Assembly: GCF_000195295.1 (NCBI RefSeq)
Contig: NC_015388.1
Location: 2,356,001 to 2,420,000 of the forward strand
Source of the DNA: Desulfobacca acetoxidans DSM 11109
Lineage (GTDB): Bacteria > Desulfobacterota > Desulfobaccia > Desulfobaccales > Desulfobaccaceae
Direction of reading: 5' to 3'
Length of the DNA: 64,000 nucleotides
Position 1 is the stretch's first letter. Each line of letters begins with the position of its first letter. Below are positions 43,843 to 52,583 of the stretch, in pieces. Below the pieces are notes generated by a model. The model had not been told where the DNA came from, did no database searches, and saw only the letters and a list, made by a program, of their open reading frames with translations. Both the position numbers and the translations under genes were made by a program.

Positions 43843-44292
43843 TTAGGCGTGGAGGATTGGTTGGGCGTGGTTCTCCAACGCCGGTTTTTTGCAGAGCGGA
43901 CCCAACTGCCTGATCCTCTCAGTGAAATCGATGCAACAGCGGGCAAATTGCGGCCCCATACCGGCAGAATTGAAATACATTTCCACCCGCGCCGGTTCCA
44001 GGCCGATACCCTGAAGAATCTCTTTAACCCGACCCACACGTTTTACCGCCCAATAATTGCCCTCCAGATAGTGGCACTCGCCCAGCACACATCCAGAGAG
44101 GAATACGCCATCGGCACCACATTCAAAGGCCTTCAAGATGTGGAGTATGTCTACCCTGCCGGTGCAGGGAACCTTGATAATGCGGATATTGGGAGGATAC
44201 TGCAGGCGCATCGACCCAGCCAGATCCGCGGCGGCATAGGAACACCATTGGCAGCAAAAAACAATGATCTTAGGTTCGAATGGCTCCTCCAT
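43843..44292 (-). CDS. MvhD/FlpD-like hydrogenase iron-sulfur subunit
   Basis: A 149-residue protein of the methyl-viologen-reducing hydrogenase delta family. Motifs are FCCQWCSYAAADLAG, VPCTGRVDILHILKAFECGA, GVFLSGCVLGECHYLEGN and ARCCIDFTERI. In known systems it binds a 2Fe-2S cluster and links a hydrogenase or formate dehydrogenase to heterodisulfide reductase HdrA for electron bifurcation. No hdr or hydrogenase gene is next to it, so it is an orphan copy or serves a partner elsewhere. It begins with ATG at 44292. Confidence 0.9.
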   Translation of the reverse strand: MEEPFEPKIIVFCCQWCSYAAADLAGSMRLQYPPNIRIIKVPCTGRVDILHILKAFECGADGVFLSGCVLGECHYLEGNYWAVKRVGRVKEILQGIGLEPARVEMYFNSAGMGPQFARCCIDFTERIRQLGPLCKKPALENHAQPILHA

Positions 44293-44396
44293 TAAATCTC
44301 CCCTCTTTGCAAAGCACCTGCCTCTTCTATAGCATATTCCGCCTATCCGTCAAATCGGAAGTTTCTATTTATTCATAAGCTGACTCCGATGAAAAC

Positions 44397-45080
44397 CTAA
44401 AGATTTTCTTCATCATAGAGGATGGGATCTTTAATTCCGACTTCCGCAAAACCTTTCAGTCGTATACGGCAGGAAGGACAACATCCGCAGGCCCGATCTT
44501 CATTGCGGTAGCATGACCAGGTGAGTTCCAGGGGGACCTGCAACTTAAGACCGAGACGGATGATATCGGCTTTATCGAGATGAATCAAGGGGGTATGAAT
44601 GCGTATGTGGGTTCCTGGCCTGGTGCCTAATTCGATCAGCCGGTTATAGGCGTTGAAATAATCCGGGCGGCAATCAGGATAGTCGGGACCGTCAATAATA
44701 TTCGCCCCGATGAAAACGGCGCTGGCACCGATCACCTCAGCCCAGGCTACGACCGCAGCAATGAGGATAGTGTTGCGGAAAGGGACATAGGTGGAGGGGA
44801 GTTCTTCAGATTCAGTATCTGTTTGCGGTATTGCCAGGCTCGCATCAGTCAGGCTCGATCCGCCGATGGCACCTAAATAGTCTAAATTAGCCTCCAAAAG
44901 ATGGCGGCAGCGGAAAAAAACCGCCAGTTCTCGGAAGGCCTGCAACTCCCGCCGGACCGTGCGTTGACCATAGTTACCGTGAAAAAGGGCCAGATCATAA
45001 TCCTGACCGGCTACTGCCGCCGTGACGCAGCTATCTAAACCGCCGCTTAGCAGAACTACCGCTAATTTGCGGTCGCTCAT
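44397..45080 (-). CDS. queC: 7-cyano-7-deazaguanine synthase QueC
   Basis: Queuosine precursor pathway: converts CDG to preQ0 with ATP and ammonia. From ATG 45080 (AAAGGAGA upstream) the product is 227 residues; an in-frame start 36 bp upstream is rejected. The PP-loop is VVLLSGGLDSCVTAAVA, and the zinc site is at the C-terminus in SCYRNEDRACGCCPSCRIRL. It follows queE by 19 bp. Confidence 0.95.
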   Translation of the reverse strand: MSDRKLAVVLLSGGLDSCVTAAVAGQDYDLALFHGNYGQRTVRRELQAFRELAVFFRCRHLLEANLDYLGAIGGSSLTDASLAIPQTDTESEELPSTYVPFRNTILIAAVVAWAEVIGASAVFIGANIIDGPDYPDCRPDYFNAYNRLIELGTRPGTHIRIHTPLIHLDKADIIRLGLKLQVPLELTWSCYRNEDRACGCCPSCRIRLKGFAEVGIKDPILYDEENL

Positions 45081-45099
45081 GGTAATCGTCTCCTTTGAG

Positions 45100-45741
45100 T
45101 TACATTCCCTTGACATCCGGCCCCCAGATATATTTGTGGAGCTGCAGGTTTAGCCGCAGAGGCAGACGCGTGGCAAGAATCCAGGCGGCCAACTCACTGG
45201 GCGGCAAGAGGCCAAACACCGGGGAAAACAAGACCGTGCAACGCTCCCAGATGCGTGATGCAGCCATTACCTGCATGGCCCAGTCAAAGTCACGCCGGTT
45301 GGAGACTACAAACTTGAGTTCGTCTTTTTCGGTCAGGTAGTCAAGATTTTTCAAATAATTATGCTGCGCCATGCCGCTTCCGGGACATTTGAGGTCGATG
45401 ATGCGATGCACCCGCGGGTCGACGGCTTCCAGAGGCCGGGAGCCGTTTGTCTCCAACAACACGGTAAACCCTCTCTCTACCAAGGCGCTGAGGAGTACCA
45501 GGCATTCTTCCTGAAGCAATGGTTCCCCACCGGTAACCAGGACTAACCTGTAACCCGAGGCCCCGGCTTCACCCAATAGGCTTGCCAGGCTCCGTTCAAC
45601 CCCTTCGGCGTAGGCATAGGTCGTATCACAATAGCGACAGCGAAGATTACAGCCGCTCAAACGGATGAAAAAACCCGGCAACCCGGCAAAGCTCGCCTCG
45701 CCCATGATACTAATAAAAGTTTCACACACCCGCAGGGCCAT
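45100..45741 (-). CDS. queE: 7-carboxy-7-deazaguanine synthase QueE
   Basis: Radical SAM enzyme forming CDG in queuosine synthesis. The 213-residue product begins ALRVCETFISIMGEASFAG and has the cluster motif CNLRCRYCDT (C-x3-C-x2-C). VTGGEPLLQEE and ETNGSRPLEAV follow, as in the family. Paired with queC; queD and queF are not in the window. Confidence 0.95.
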   Translation of the reverse strand: MALRVCETFISIMGEASFAGLPGFFIRLSGCNLRCRYCDTTYAYAEGVERSLASLLGEAGASGYRLVLVTGGEPLLQEECLVLLSALVERGFTVLLETNGSRPLEAVDPRVHRIIDLKCPGSGMAQHNYLKNLDYLTEKDELKFVVSNRRDFDWAMQVMAASRIWERCTVLFSPVFGLLPPSELAAWILATRLPLRLNLQLHKYIWGPDVKGM

Positions 45742-45760
45742 ATCGGTTTTCCTCTGTGCC

Positions 45761-46174
45761 TCAACCCATCAAGGCCTTTATTTCTCTCAGGGTATGTCCG
45801 ATAATCTGTAACGAGTAGTGGAGAATTTCGGGGCTGGGCCAAGTCCAGGGTTTCTGATCGTGCATCGGCGTTCTGACGGGCAGACCCGGAGCGCGCAACA
45901 TCTCCCGGATAGCTTCCAACTCCTGGAGAAGCGTCAGATAAGCATAGGTGGTGTCCAACTGCCGCTGGTCGGGAATTTTTTGATCGCTGGACGAAGGCAG
46001 ATTAAAATCGAGTTGCTCATCCCGCCAGTTCTGCACCGCCTTGGCCAACGTCAACGTTGCCGCCGTTTCCGAGACCGGTGGAGGTTCGACGGACTGTTCC
46101 TGGATCAAAACCTTGGTTAGGGCCAGTTTAGCAAGCTTCGTCTTTTTTCCGGCAAATTTTTTCTTTTTTGACAT
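45761..46174 (-). CDS. hypothetical protein overlapping the ParA-like gene
   Basis: A 137-residue protein starting MSKKKKFAGKKTKLAKLALT, with a strongly basic N-terminus and an amphipathic helical rest (YLTLLQELEAIREMLRAPGL). Its start overlaps the end of the ParA-like gene by 58 bp in another frame, implying co-translation. It may be the DNA- or partner-binding companion of this ParA, in place of a ParB. Unrecognised family. Confidence 0.6.
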   Translation of the reverse strand: MSKKKKFAGKKTKLAKLALTKVLIQEQSVEPPPVSETAATLTLAKAVQNWRDEQLDFNLPSSSDQKIPDQRQLDTTYAYLTLLQELEAIREMLRAPGLPVRTPMHDQKPWTWPSPEILHYSLQIIGHTLREIKALMG

Positions 46175-46935
46175 AGGTTGAGGAATTCCTGGGTCAAAAG
46201 ATAGTAATCCCTCGCCCCGGTGCTGCTGTGGTCATAATCAAAAATGGCCTTTTGGGCGATCTGGGCCTGATTGAGGGCTTCATTCTTCATGATGATTACC
46301 CCAAAGGTCTTCTCTAAATAGGGCTTAAGCTGCTCCATGATAAATTCGTTCGTCACCCGATTGCGCCGGTCGTACATAGTCAGCAGAATGCGGAAGAAAT
46401 CACCCCGGAAAAGGTCCTCGGTGAAGATATTCTTTACCTCTTCGATAGTAGTCATGAGATCGGCCAACCCATCGAGGGAATAACGCGACATCTGGCAGGG
46501 GATAATAATAAACTCGGCAACATAAAGGGAATTGGTGGTCAGCACGCCTAAGGCCGGGGGGCAATCGATCAGGACATAGTCGTAATCCGTATCTTTGAGA
46601 GCCTGGTATAAAATCGTCTCGCGATACATCCTTGAATACAACTGCTCTGCCGCCCTGGCCAGCTTAATATGACTGGGGGCGACAAACAGGCCCTTGATAT
46701 ACGTAGCCAGAACCACATCTTCAATATCTTTGCGAGGAACGGTCATAACCTCGCCCATGGACTCGGTGAAGTTATCCGGGTCGATGCCGATGCCGATGCT
46801 GGTATGGCCCTGTGGGTCCATATCCACCAGCAACGTCCGATACCCCTGATAGGCCAAACCAGCTCCCAAATTTATAGTAGTGGTGGTCTTGCCGGTACCG
46901 CCTTTTTGATTAATAATGGCTACAACGAAGGGCAT
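46117..46935 (-). CDS. ParA/Soj family ATPase
   Basis: Deviant-Walker ATPase. From ATG 46935 the product is 272 residues: MPFVVAIINQKGGTGKTTTT, then TLLVDMDPQGHTSIGIGID, VLIDCPPALGVLTTNSL. A GTG 48 bp upstream is also open; neither has a good ribosome site. No parB or parS is seen beside it, so it is probably not the main chromosome partition ATPase; positioning of another cargo is possible. It is followed by the overlapping 137-residue gene and queE-queC. Confidence 0.88.
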   Translation of the reverse strand: MPFVVAIINQKGGTGKTTTTINLGAGLAYQGYRTLLVDMDPQGHTSIGIGIDPDNFTESMGEVMTVPRKDIEDVVLATYIKGLFVAPSHIKLARAAEQLYSRMYRETILYQALKDTDYDYVLIDCPPALGVLTTNSLYVAEFIIIPCQMSRYSLDGLADLMTTIEEVKNIFTEDLFRGDFFRILLTMYDRRNRVTNEFIMEQLKPYLEKTFGVIIMKNEALNQAQIAQKAIFDYDHSSTGARDYYLLTQEFLNLCQKRKNLPEKRRSLLNWP

Positions 46936-47073
46936 AGGAGAAAATCCAGTCCGTCTAAGGGTGGGAAAACTCGAAGAATACACCCGCTTTATTCATGATA
47001 TTTTGAAAAAGATAGTTAACTCATTTTAATGCCATGGATTAACAGGCTTACCTGAAATACAGACTGTTTTTTT

Positions 47074-47440
47074 GCACAGGCTGGAAAGCCTGTGCCACCG
47101 GGTATATGGGATTTTGGTGAATTATCCGGGTACATCAACCCATAGGAAATAATTGCCTCATTAGGATGTCATCTTAATAGAAAAGCCTGCAGGCCGTCAA
47201 GTGTATTATCCACCTCGGAGCAGTCCTGCCAACAAACCCAAGGATTTCTCTTCTGAGAATATTTTATACTGATATCGGTTTATTAAAAACTTTGTCTTGC
47301 CAGCCCGAGGCGACAGCCCTACAATAACCCTCGGCTTTAGTATCTGACTCAACCACAGCTTGTAGGGCGGAAAAGCGCAGCGCCTCCCGTCTTCCCTATC
47401 AGTGGTAATGATGACAACTCCTGCACAGGCTGGAAGACCT
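47074..47440. repeat. cluster of dispersed palindromic repeats between parA and proC
   Basis: 47074-47099 (GCACAGGCTGGAAAGCCTGT, then GCCACC) is a perfect hairpin. 47361-47390 is REP-like copy 3 (TGTAGGGCGGAAAAGCGCAG, then CGCCTCCCGT). 47423-47440 (GCACAGGCTGGAAGACCT) is a decayed copy of the first. Related units occur near 30931, 42975 and 57440. I see no gene in 46984-47529. Confidence 0.6.
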
Positions 47441-47529
47441 GAACTATCGATAGGTAATTTTCATGCTTTATGGGTGCTGTTTAAAGAATAACCATGAGTA
47501 CGAGACTCACACTCAGGGAGACCGAAATA

Positions 47530-48351
47530 ATGTCTATAGAAAAGAAACTAGCAGTTATCGGCGTCGGCAATATGGGAAGCGCCTTGACCCGTGCCTGGCT
47601 GCAGGCCGGTCTGATCGAACCGGCCTCGATCTGTCTGGCTGACGCCGATACCGAGCGACTGCGCGCCCTGGCCGCAGAATTAGGGGTGCAAACCGCAGAT
47701 AACCGGCAGGCGGTAGCCGCCGACATTGTCATACTGGCGGTCAAGCCCCAGATCATACCGGAGGTCTTGACCGACATCCGTAACCGGATAGGGGCTTCCC
47801 ATCTGATTATCTCCATTGCCGCCGGTCTGCCCTTAAGCTATCTGGAAGAGATGCTGCCCCGGGCCCGGTTGCTGCGTGTGATGCCCAACACCCCTCTGCT
47901 GATTCGGGCCGGAGTGGCGGCCATTGCCCAGGGAACCAGGGCTACTGCTCAGGACCTGGATTTAGCCCGAAAACTCTTTGACAGCGTCGGCCGATCCGTT
48001 ATAGTGGAGGAAAAGTTCATGGATGCAGTCACCGGTCTTAGCGGCAGCGGTCCGGCCTACGTCTTCCTCTTCCTAGAGGCCCTGGCTGACGGCGGCGTCA
48101 AAATGGGCCTGCCCCGCCAAACCGCCCTGCTGCTGGCCGCCCAAACCATCCTGGGCAGCGCCGCCCTCTTTTTGGAAAGCGGTCATCACCCCGGCATTTT
48201 AAAGGATCAGGTTGCCTCTCCGGGAGGAACCACCATAACCGGCTTGCATGTATTGGAAGCAGGAGGATTCCGGGGGCTGATTATGAGCGCCGTGGAAGCG
48301 GCTACAAGCCGCTCTCAGGAGTTGGCGACGGTTCGACCAACCCGGCCCTGA
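47530..48351 (+). CDS. proC: pyrroline-5-carboxylate reductase
   Basis: Last step of proline synthesis. From ATG 47530 (CAGGGAGACC upstream) the product is 273 residues; a start 36 bp upstream is rejected. The Rossmann motif is LAVIGVGNMGSALTRAWLQA; conserved C-terminal blocks are VTGLSGSGPAYVFLFLEALA and VASPGGTTITGLHVLEAGGF. Its 3' end overlaps convergent nadC by 50 bp. Confidence 0.95.
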   Translation: MSIEKKLAVIGVGNMGSALTRAWLQAGLIEPASICLADADTERLRALAAELGVQTADNRQAVAADIVILAVKPQIIPEVLTDIRNRIGASHLIISIAAGLPLSYLEEMLPRARLLRVMPNTPLLIRAGVAAIAQGTRATAQDLDLARKLFDSVGRSVIVEEKFMDAVTGLSGSGPAYVFLFLEALADGGVKMGLPRQTALLLAAQTILGSAALFLESGHHPGILKDQVASPGGTTITGLHVLEAGGFRGLIMSAVEAATSRSQELATVRPTRP

Positions 48352-49183
48352 CTATCTTCATATGCATATCCACCGCCGGGGCGCTATGGGTCAGGGCGCC
48401 CACCGAGATGAAGTCCACCCCAGCGGCGGCGACCTCGGATACCCGCTCTAGGGTCATACCGCCGGAGGCCTCCAAAATCACTTGGCCTCCAGCTACCCGC
48501 ACCGCCTCGGCCAATGAGTCATTCTCCATGTTATCTAATAAGATAACGTCTGCCCCCGCAGCAAGGGCCTCCTCCAGTCCGGGCAGATCGGAAACCTCGA
48601 CTTCTATCCTCAAGGTGTGCGGCACCGCCTGTCGAGCTGCAGCTATCGCCGTGGCCACACCTCCTGCAGCTCTGATGTGATTATCTTTGATGAGCACCCC
48701 ATCAAAAAGGCCAAAACGGTGGTTGGCCCCACCCCCCACCCGAACCGCGTATTTTTCCAGCACCCGCCAGCCTGGGGTGGTCTTGCGGGTATCCACGATC
48801 TGGGCGGCGGAAAGCTGCACCGCTTCTACAAACTGTCTCGTCCAGGTGGCGATGCCCGACAGACGCATAAGAAAGTTGAGAGCCACCCGCTCGCCCATCA
48901 GGAGCAGAACAGCCGGTCCCACCACCGAGGCTAGAACCGTCTTCGGACGCACAACCTCCCCCTCGGCCACCCGCGGGTTAAAGATGATCTCCGAACCTAA
49001 ATGGGCAAAAACAGCCTCCGCTACCGGCAGCCCGGCCACTACCAGACGCTCCTTGGCCCGAATATGGGCCTCGGCCATAATCTCCGGACTAATGACCGCC
49101 TCTGTAGTGATATCACCAGGGCCGAGGTCTTCTTCCAGCGCCAGGTCAATCAACCGATGAACGGTTTGGTTTAACAACAGCAT
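48302..49183 (-). CDS. nadC: nicotinate-nucleotide pyrophosphorylase (carboxylating)
   Basis: NAD synthesis: converts quinolinate and PRPP to nicotinate mononucleotide. From ATG 49183 (AAGGGAG upstream) the product is 293 residues; the longer frame to 49249 lacks support. Motifs: EDLGPGDITTEAV, RLSGIATWTRQFVEAV, VDTRKTTPGWRVLEKYAVRV-GGG, and IEVEVSDLPGLEEALAAGAD. The last ~17 codons overlap proC on the other strand. Confidence 0.95.
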   Translation of the reverse strand: MLLLNQTVHRLIDLALEEDLGPGDITTEAVISPEIMAEAHIRAKERLVVAGLPVAEAVFAHLGSEIIFNPRVAEGEVVRPKTVLASVVGPAVLLLMGERVALNFLMRLSGIATWTRQFVEAVQLSAAQIVDTRKTTPGWRVLEKYAVRVGGGANHRFGLFDGVLIKDNHIRAAGGVATAIAAARQAVPHTLRIEVEVSDLPGLEEALAAGADVILLDNMENDSLAEAVRVAGGQVILEASGGMTLERVSEVAAAGVDFISVGALTHSAPAVDMHMKIVRAGLVEPSPTPESGL

Positions 49184-49522
49184 CTTGGCTCCCTTGAACG
49201 ATCGTGACTTTGGCGCAACTACTCTATTCCCCCCTTCCCTCAAGGGCAATTAGGGAATTTGCCCATTGCCAGCCACAATCGATTTATATTCACGACCGCT
49301 CCTTATGTTACCACAAGGCCGAACTGGTTGAAATGAAAAAGTACCTTTATCTTTCTCCGATTAGAATAACTTCCTAATCCAGGCTACAGAACCCCTTCAA
49401 AAAAATCGTTTCAGCCTTAATCAAATCTGAGCGCCTTTTTCAGTTGCGTTGCTGCCATGGGGGTGCGAAACTTATTACTGTAAATTATCTCATCTCACCG
49501 CATCGTACAGGGGGATGTGCTT

Positions 49523-49972
49523 ATGAAAAAAGGTAAAACCGTCACTATAGGTCTATTGCTTCTCATCGCAGTGATGCTCTTGTCGGCCTGGCAGGATATC
49601 ACCGGCAATACAATCAATCCACGCTACGTGGAGCGTATCAAAAACGGACAGACAACTAAAAATGAGATCATGATTCTGTTCGGTGAGCCCCAACAGGTGA
49701 ATAGGACCACAGACGGAGTGGTTTTTGTGTATCGAAGCTATCGCGATGCTCCTGTCCTCAGGAAACGCGATCCTAATGACCGCGACATTAACCCTCAATC
49801 TACCGTCCCATTCGTATTGGACGAAAATAAACAGATAAAGAAGGCGCCGAGTAAAACCGAAGGCAAGATTTTACGCAGCACGCTCGTAATTACCTTTAAG
49901 CCGGACAGTCAGGTTGTATCCACTCATGAATATACCGAACATAACTCTGCTCCCCTTAAAGTAAACCGATAA
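49523..49972 (+). CDS. BamE/SmpA-like envelope protein with lost lipobox cysteine
   Basis: A 149-residue exported protein. The signal is MKKGKTVTIGLLLLIAVMLL ending SAW-QD, where a lipoprotein would read SAC; Trp23 is encoded by TGG, one base from TGC. The small domain with VERIKNGQTTKNEIMILFGE and PQQVNRTTDGVVFVYRSY resembles the BamE/SmpA fold. GGGGG lies 8 bp before the ATG at 49523. Function in envelope assembly is only inferred. No clear element is seen in the preceding gap (49184-49522). Confidence 0.72.
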   Translation: MKKGKTVTIGLLLLIAVMLLSAWQDITGNTINPRYVERIKNGQTTKNEIMILFGEPQQVNRTTDGVVFVYRSYRDAPVLRKRDPNDRDINPQSTVPFVLDENKQIKKAPSKTEGKILRSTLVITFKPDSQVVSTHEYTEHNSAPLKVNR

Positions 49973-50018
49973 TACCGGGTTTTTTATCAGCCTGCCCCAA
50001 CCCAACCATCCGGCCTGT

Positions 50019-51137
50019 ATGTTCCGGATAAAGCGGCTGCTGATTGAAGCAGCGGCTCAAGACGACCCATTGGCTGTGCAGGTGCGTCAGCGATTGGCGC
50101 ACCTGCCGACAGAGATCATTCCAGACCGGGAAACTCTCCGGATTGCTGCACCATTGACCCCCACGGCAATCGCTCAGGGGAAAGAAACGCTGTTGCTAGC
50201 CCGACAGAAAGGCCCTTTCTGGCGCCCCTGTCCCGGTACCAGAGGATATATCTGTTGCGGCTATCAGATTCTGCAGGTTATGACCAACTGTCCCATGGAC
50301 TGCAGTTACTGCGTCCTACAGGGTTACTTTAATCTGCCAGCTATCACCGTGTTCACCAATTGGCAGGACCTGTGGTCGGAGTTGGAAGAGCGGTTGGATG
50401 CCAATCCTAAAACGGTCTATCGCTTGGGCACAGGCGAATTTGGCGACAGCCTGGCCATGGATGAGCTCTTGGGACTGAATCGGGAGCTGATCTGCCGCAT
50501 CAATCGATGGCCCCAAATCATTCTGGAAATCAAAACCAAGTGGGCTCGGGTCGAACCCCTCCTCCCCTTGGGCCCCAACCCGCAGGTGATCTTTGCCTGG
50601 TCGTTGAACCCGCCGCGTTTGATCCGTCAGGAAGAACACCTGGCCGCAACCCTGGCCGGGCGACTGAGCGCGGCACAGAAGTGTGCCGCAGCCGGGTTCC
50701 GCCTGGCTTTTCACTTCGACCCGCTGATCTACTACCCCGGCTGGGAACCGGAATATCAGGACGTGGTGGCACAACTCTTTACGGCGGTCCCGGCAGATCG
50801 TATCGCCTGGATCAGCCTGGGAGCGCTACGTTTTATGCCATCGTTAAAATCAATCATCCGGGGACGCTTTCCAGGCAGCCGTATCGCCGAAGAAGAATTC
50901 GTCACCGCCCTGGACGGCAAGAAACGCTATTTCAAGACCCTGCGGCTGGAAATGTTTTCCCGTCTGCGCCAGTTCATAACTGCTCAGTCCCCCAACACCT
51001 TCATCTACCTCTGCATGGAAAGCCCCTGGGTCTGGCAGCAGGTCTTCGGCTTCTCTCCCACCAGCCGGGAGTTAGCTGCAATGCTGGATGCCCAGGCAAT
51101 GTTATATCGCCAAACTGATCGCTCAACTCCAAACTAG
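50019..51137 (+). CDS. SPL-family radical SAM protein
   Basis: A 372-residue protein related to spore photoproduct lyase. The cluster motif is NCPMDCSYCVLQGYF (C-x3-C-x2-C), after FWRPCPGTRGYICCGYQIL. FHFDPLIYYPGWEPEYQDVV and the conserved MFSRLRQFI segment follow. Since this is not a spore-former by any sign in the window, a DNA-repair role on photoproducts is only a possibility. Nearest downstream gene is the Fur/PerR regulator. Confidence 0.85.
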   Translation: MFRIKRLLIEAAAQDDPLAVQVRQRLAHLPTEIIPDRETLRIAAPLTPTAIAQGKETLLLARQKGPFWRPCPGTRGYICCGYQILQVMTNCPMDCSYCVLQGYFNLPAITVFTNWQDLWSELEERLDANPKTVYRLGTGEFGDSLAMDELLGLNRELICRINRWPQIILEIKTKWARVEPLLPLGPNPQVIFAWSLNPPRLIRQEEHLAATLAGRLSAAQKCAAAGFRLAFHFDPLIYYPGWEPEYQDVVAQLFTAVPADRIAWISLGALRFMPSLKSIIRGRFPGSRIAEEEFVTALDGKKRYFKTLRLEMFSRLRQFITAQSPNTFIYLCMESPWVWQQVFGFSPTSRELAAMLDAQAMLYRQTDRSTPN

Positions 51138-51250
51138 TCACCACTGCCGGATATCCGACGATCTCCCTAGCCAGCAGCCTGAACCCCTGCCACTCTACTA
51201 TTTGAAAATACTGAAATATTCACAAAATAAAAACTTCTGAAATTAAAACC

Positions 51251-51314
51251 TTGACAATATCCAGGCCAATCATTAGCTTATTCCTACCCGATAAAAATAA
51301 CAATTATCATTATT
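51251..51314 (+). promoter_or_regulatory. promoter and Fur/PerR-type box upstream of the regulator gene
   Basis: TTGACA at 51251-51256 is a consensus -35; TAGCTT at 17 bp is a weak -10. AATAACAATTATCATTATT (51296-51314) matches the 19-bp Fur consensus at 14 positions and is palindromic. It lies 8 bp before the start codon, so bound protein would block elongation or initiation: autoregulation. Confidence 0.6.
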
Positions 51315-51322
51315 AAATTTGT

Positions 51323-51718
51323 ATGCGAAGACCTAGCCTCCAACGCCGGATTATTCTCGAAGAACTGCAGAAGCAGAAAAACCATCCGTCCGTCCAGGAG
51401 ATTTTTACAAAAGTGAAACTGAGACTTCCCAAAATCAGCCTGGCAACGGTTTACCGAAATCTGGAGCAGTTGGCGGCCAGTGGACTCATTCACAAGTTGG
51501 AGCCGGCAACTGGTGAACGGCGGTTTGACTCCGAGCTGCACGAACATTATCACATACGCTGCGTACAGTGCGGTAAGATTGCAGATGCCCCATTGCCTGC
51601 ACTCCCCGATTTGGACCGGTCCTGCAGCGAATTGAGTAACTTCACTATCTTGGGACACCGACTGGAATTTTTAGGAATCTGCCCGCAGTGTCGGGAGCAG
51701 CAAGAAAAAAGAAATTAA
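51323..51718 (+). CDS. Fur/PerR family transcriptional regulator
   Basis: A 131-residue metalloregulator: winged helix with SVQEIFTKVKLRLPKISLAT-VYRNL, then the metal region SELHEHYHIRCVQCGKIADA and a second CPQC near the end (structural zinc CxxC pair). No good ribosome site precedes the ATG (TTAAATTTGTATG), so translation may be weak or the start different. Beside rubrerythrin and desulfoferrodoxin it is more likely peroxide-sensing (PerR-like) than iron-sensing, but this is inference. Confidence 0.88.
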   Translation: MRRPSLQRRIILEELQKQKNHPSVQEIFTKVKLRLPKISLATVYRNLEQLAASGLIHKLEPATGERRFDSELHEHYHIRCVQCGKIADAPLPALPDLDRSCSELSNFTILGHRLEFLGICPQCREQQEKRN

Positions 51719-51734
51719 GACGGGTTTCAAAAAT

Positions 51735-52547
51735 ATGCCGATATCCGCACTGCAGCTTTTTAAACATCTTCCGCAAACAAATTGCGGCGACTGCGGTTAC
51801 CCTACCTGCCTGGCTTTCGCCACCCAGGTGGTGGTAGAGGGCGCTGACCTGACAAATTGCCCCCATCTCTCAGATGAAGCCAAGCAGTTGTCAGGAACCA
51901 TTCGCGAGCAGCAGCAGCAGGGAGTCGGCCGCAGGCGCGATAAGTTAGCCATCGCCCTGAAATTTCTCCAGGAAAAAGTTGCACCGCTCGATTTTGCTAC
52001 CTTGGCAACGGGATTAGGGGCAATTTGCAGAGAGGAAGAACAGCGGCCTTACCTGGAACTCACTTATTTCGGCCAAACGGTACGGATCTTCAAGGATGAG
52101 GTGCGGTATCCGGCAGGAACCGCGGAAAACCCCTGGGACGCCATTTTACTCTACAATTACATCGCCTCTCAAGCCAAGCGGCCCCCTTGCGGCCAGTGGA
52201 TTAAATTTGAGGGGCTGCCTCATTCAGTCTCCAAGAGCAAGACGCTGCACCGTTTACAGCGGCAATTGGCTGCCGCCCTGAGCGGCAAAAAAGAGCTACT
52301 GGCTCAAAGAGCCCTAACCTTGGGCGCTCAACCTGCATCCGTATCGGAGGATGCCGATCTCCAGTTCATCTTTCGGCCCCTGCCCCATCTGCCGTTGCTG
52401 CTGATTTTTCATGATGCCGAGGCAGAAGAAAACTTCGCCGCCGAGGCCCATTTCCTTTTCGATGCCCAGGTGATGGATTATCTGGACTTGGAGTCATTGC
52501 TCTTTCTCGTAGAGCGTCTGATGGATTACCTGTTAGAAAAATATTAG
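51735..52547 (+). CDS. Fe-S domain plus DUF3786 protein
   Basis: A 270-residue protein. The N-terminus holds a 4Fe-4S domain like that of the corrinoid protein large subunit: LPQTNCGDCGYPTCLAFATQ with ligands C17, C20, C25 and C42. The remainder matches DUF3786 (PYLELTYFGQTVRIFKDEVR, ILLYNYI, WIKFEGLPHSVSKSKTL, PHLPLLLIFHDAEAEENF). Common in anaerobes; function unknown. It starts 16 bp after the regulator gene, suggesting co-transcription. Confidence 0.85.
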   Translation: MPISALQLFKHLPQTNCGDCGYPTCLAFATQVVVEGADLTNCPHLSDEAKQLSGTIREQQQQGVGRRRDKLAIALKFLQEKVAPLDFATLATGLGAICREEEQRPYLELTYFGQTVRIFKDEVRYPAGTAENPWDAILLYNYIASQAKRPPCGQWIKFEGLPHSVSKSKTLHRLQRQLAAALSGKKELLAQRALTLGAQPASVSEDADLQFIFRPLPHLPLLLIFHDAEAEENFAAEAHFLFDAQVMDYLDLESLLFLVERLMDYLLEKY

Positions 52548-52583
52548 CAGCACTACTTCAATCACCTGAAGGAGATGCAAGGT

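Noticed and set aside
46117-46935. Chromosome partition ParA with nearby origin
   Set aside because: No parB, parS, dnaA or gid genes are adjacent.
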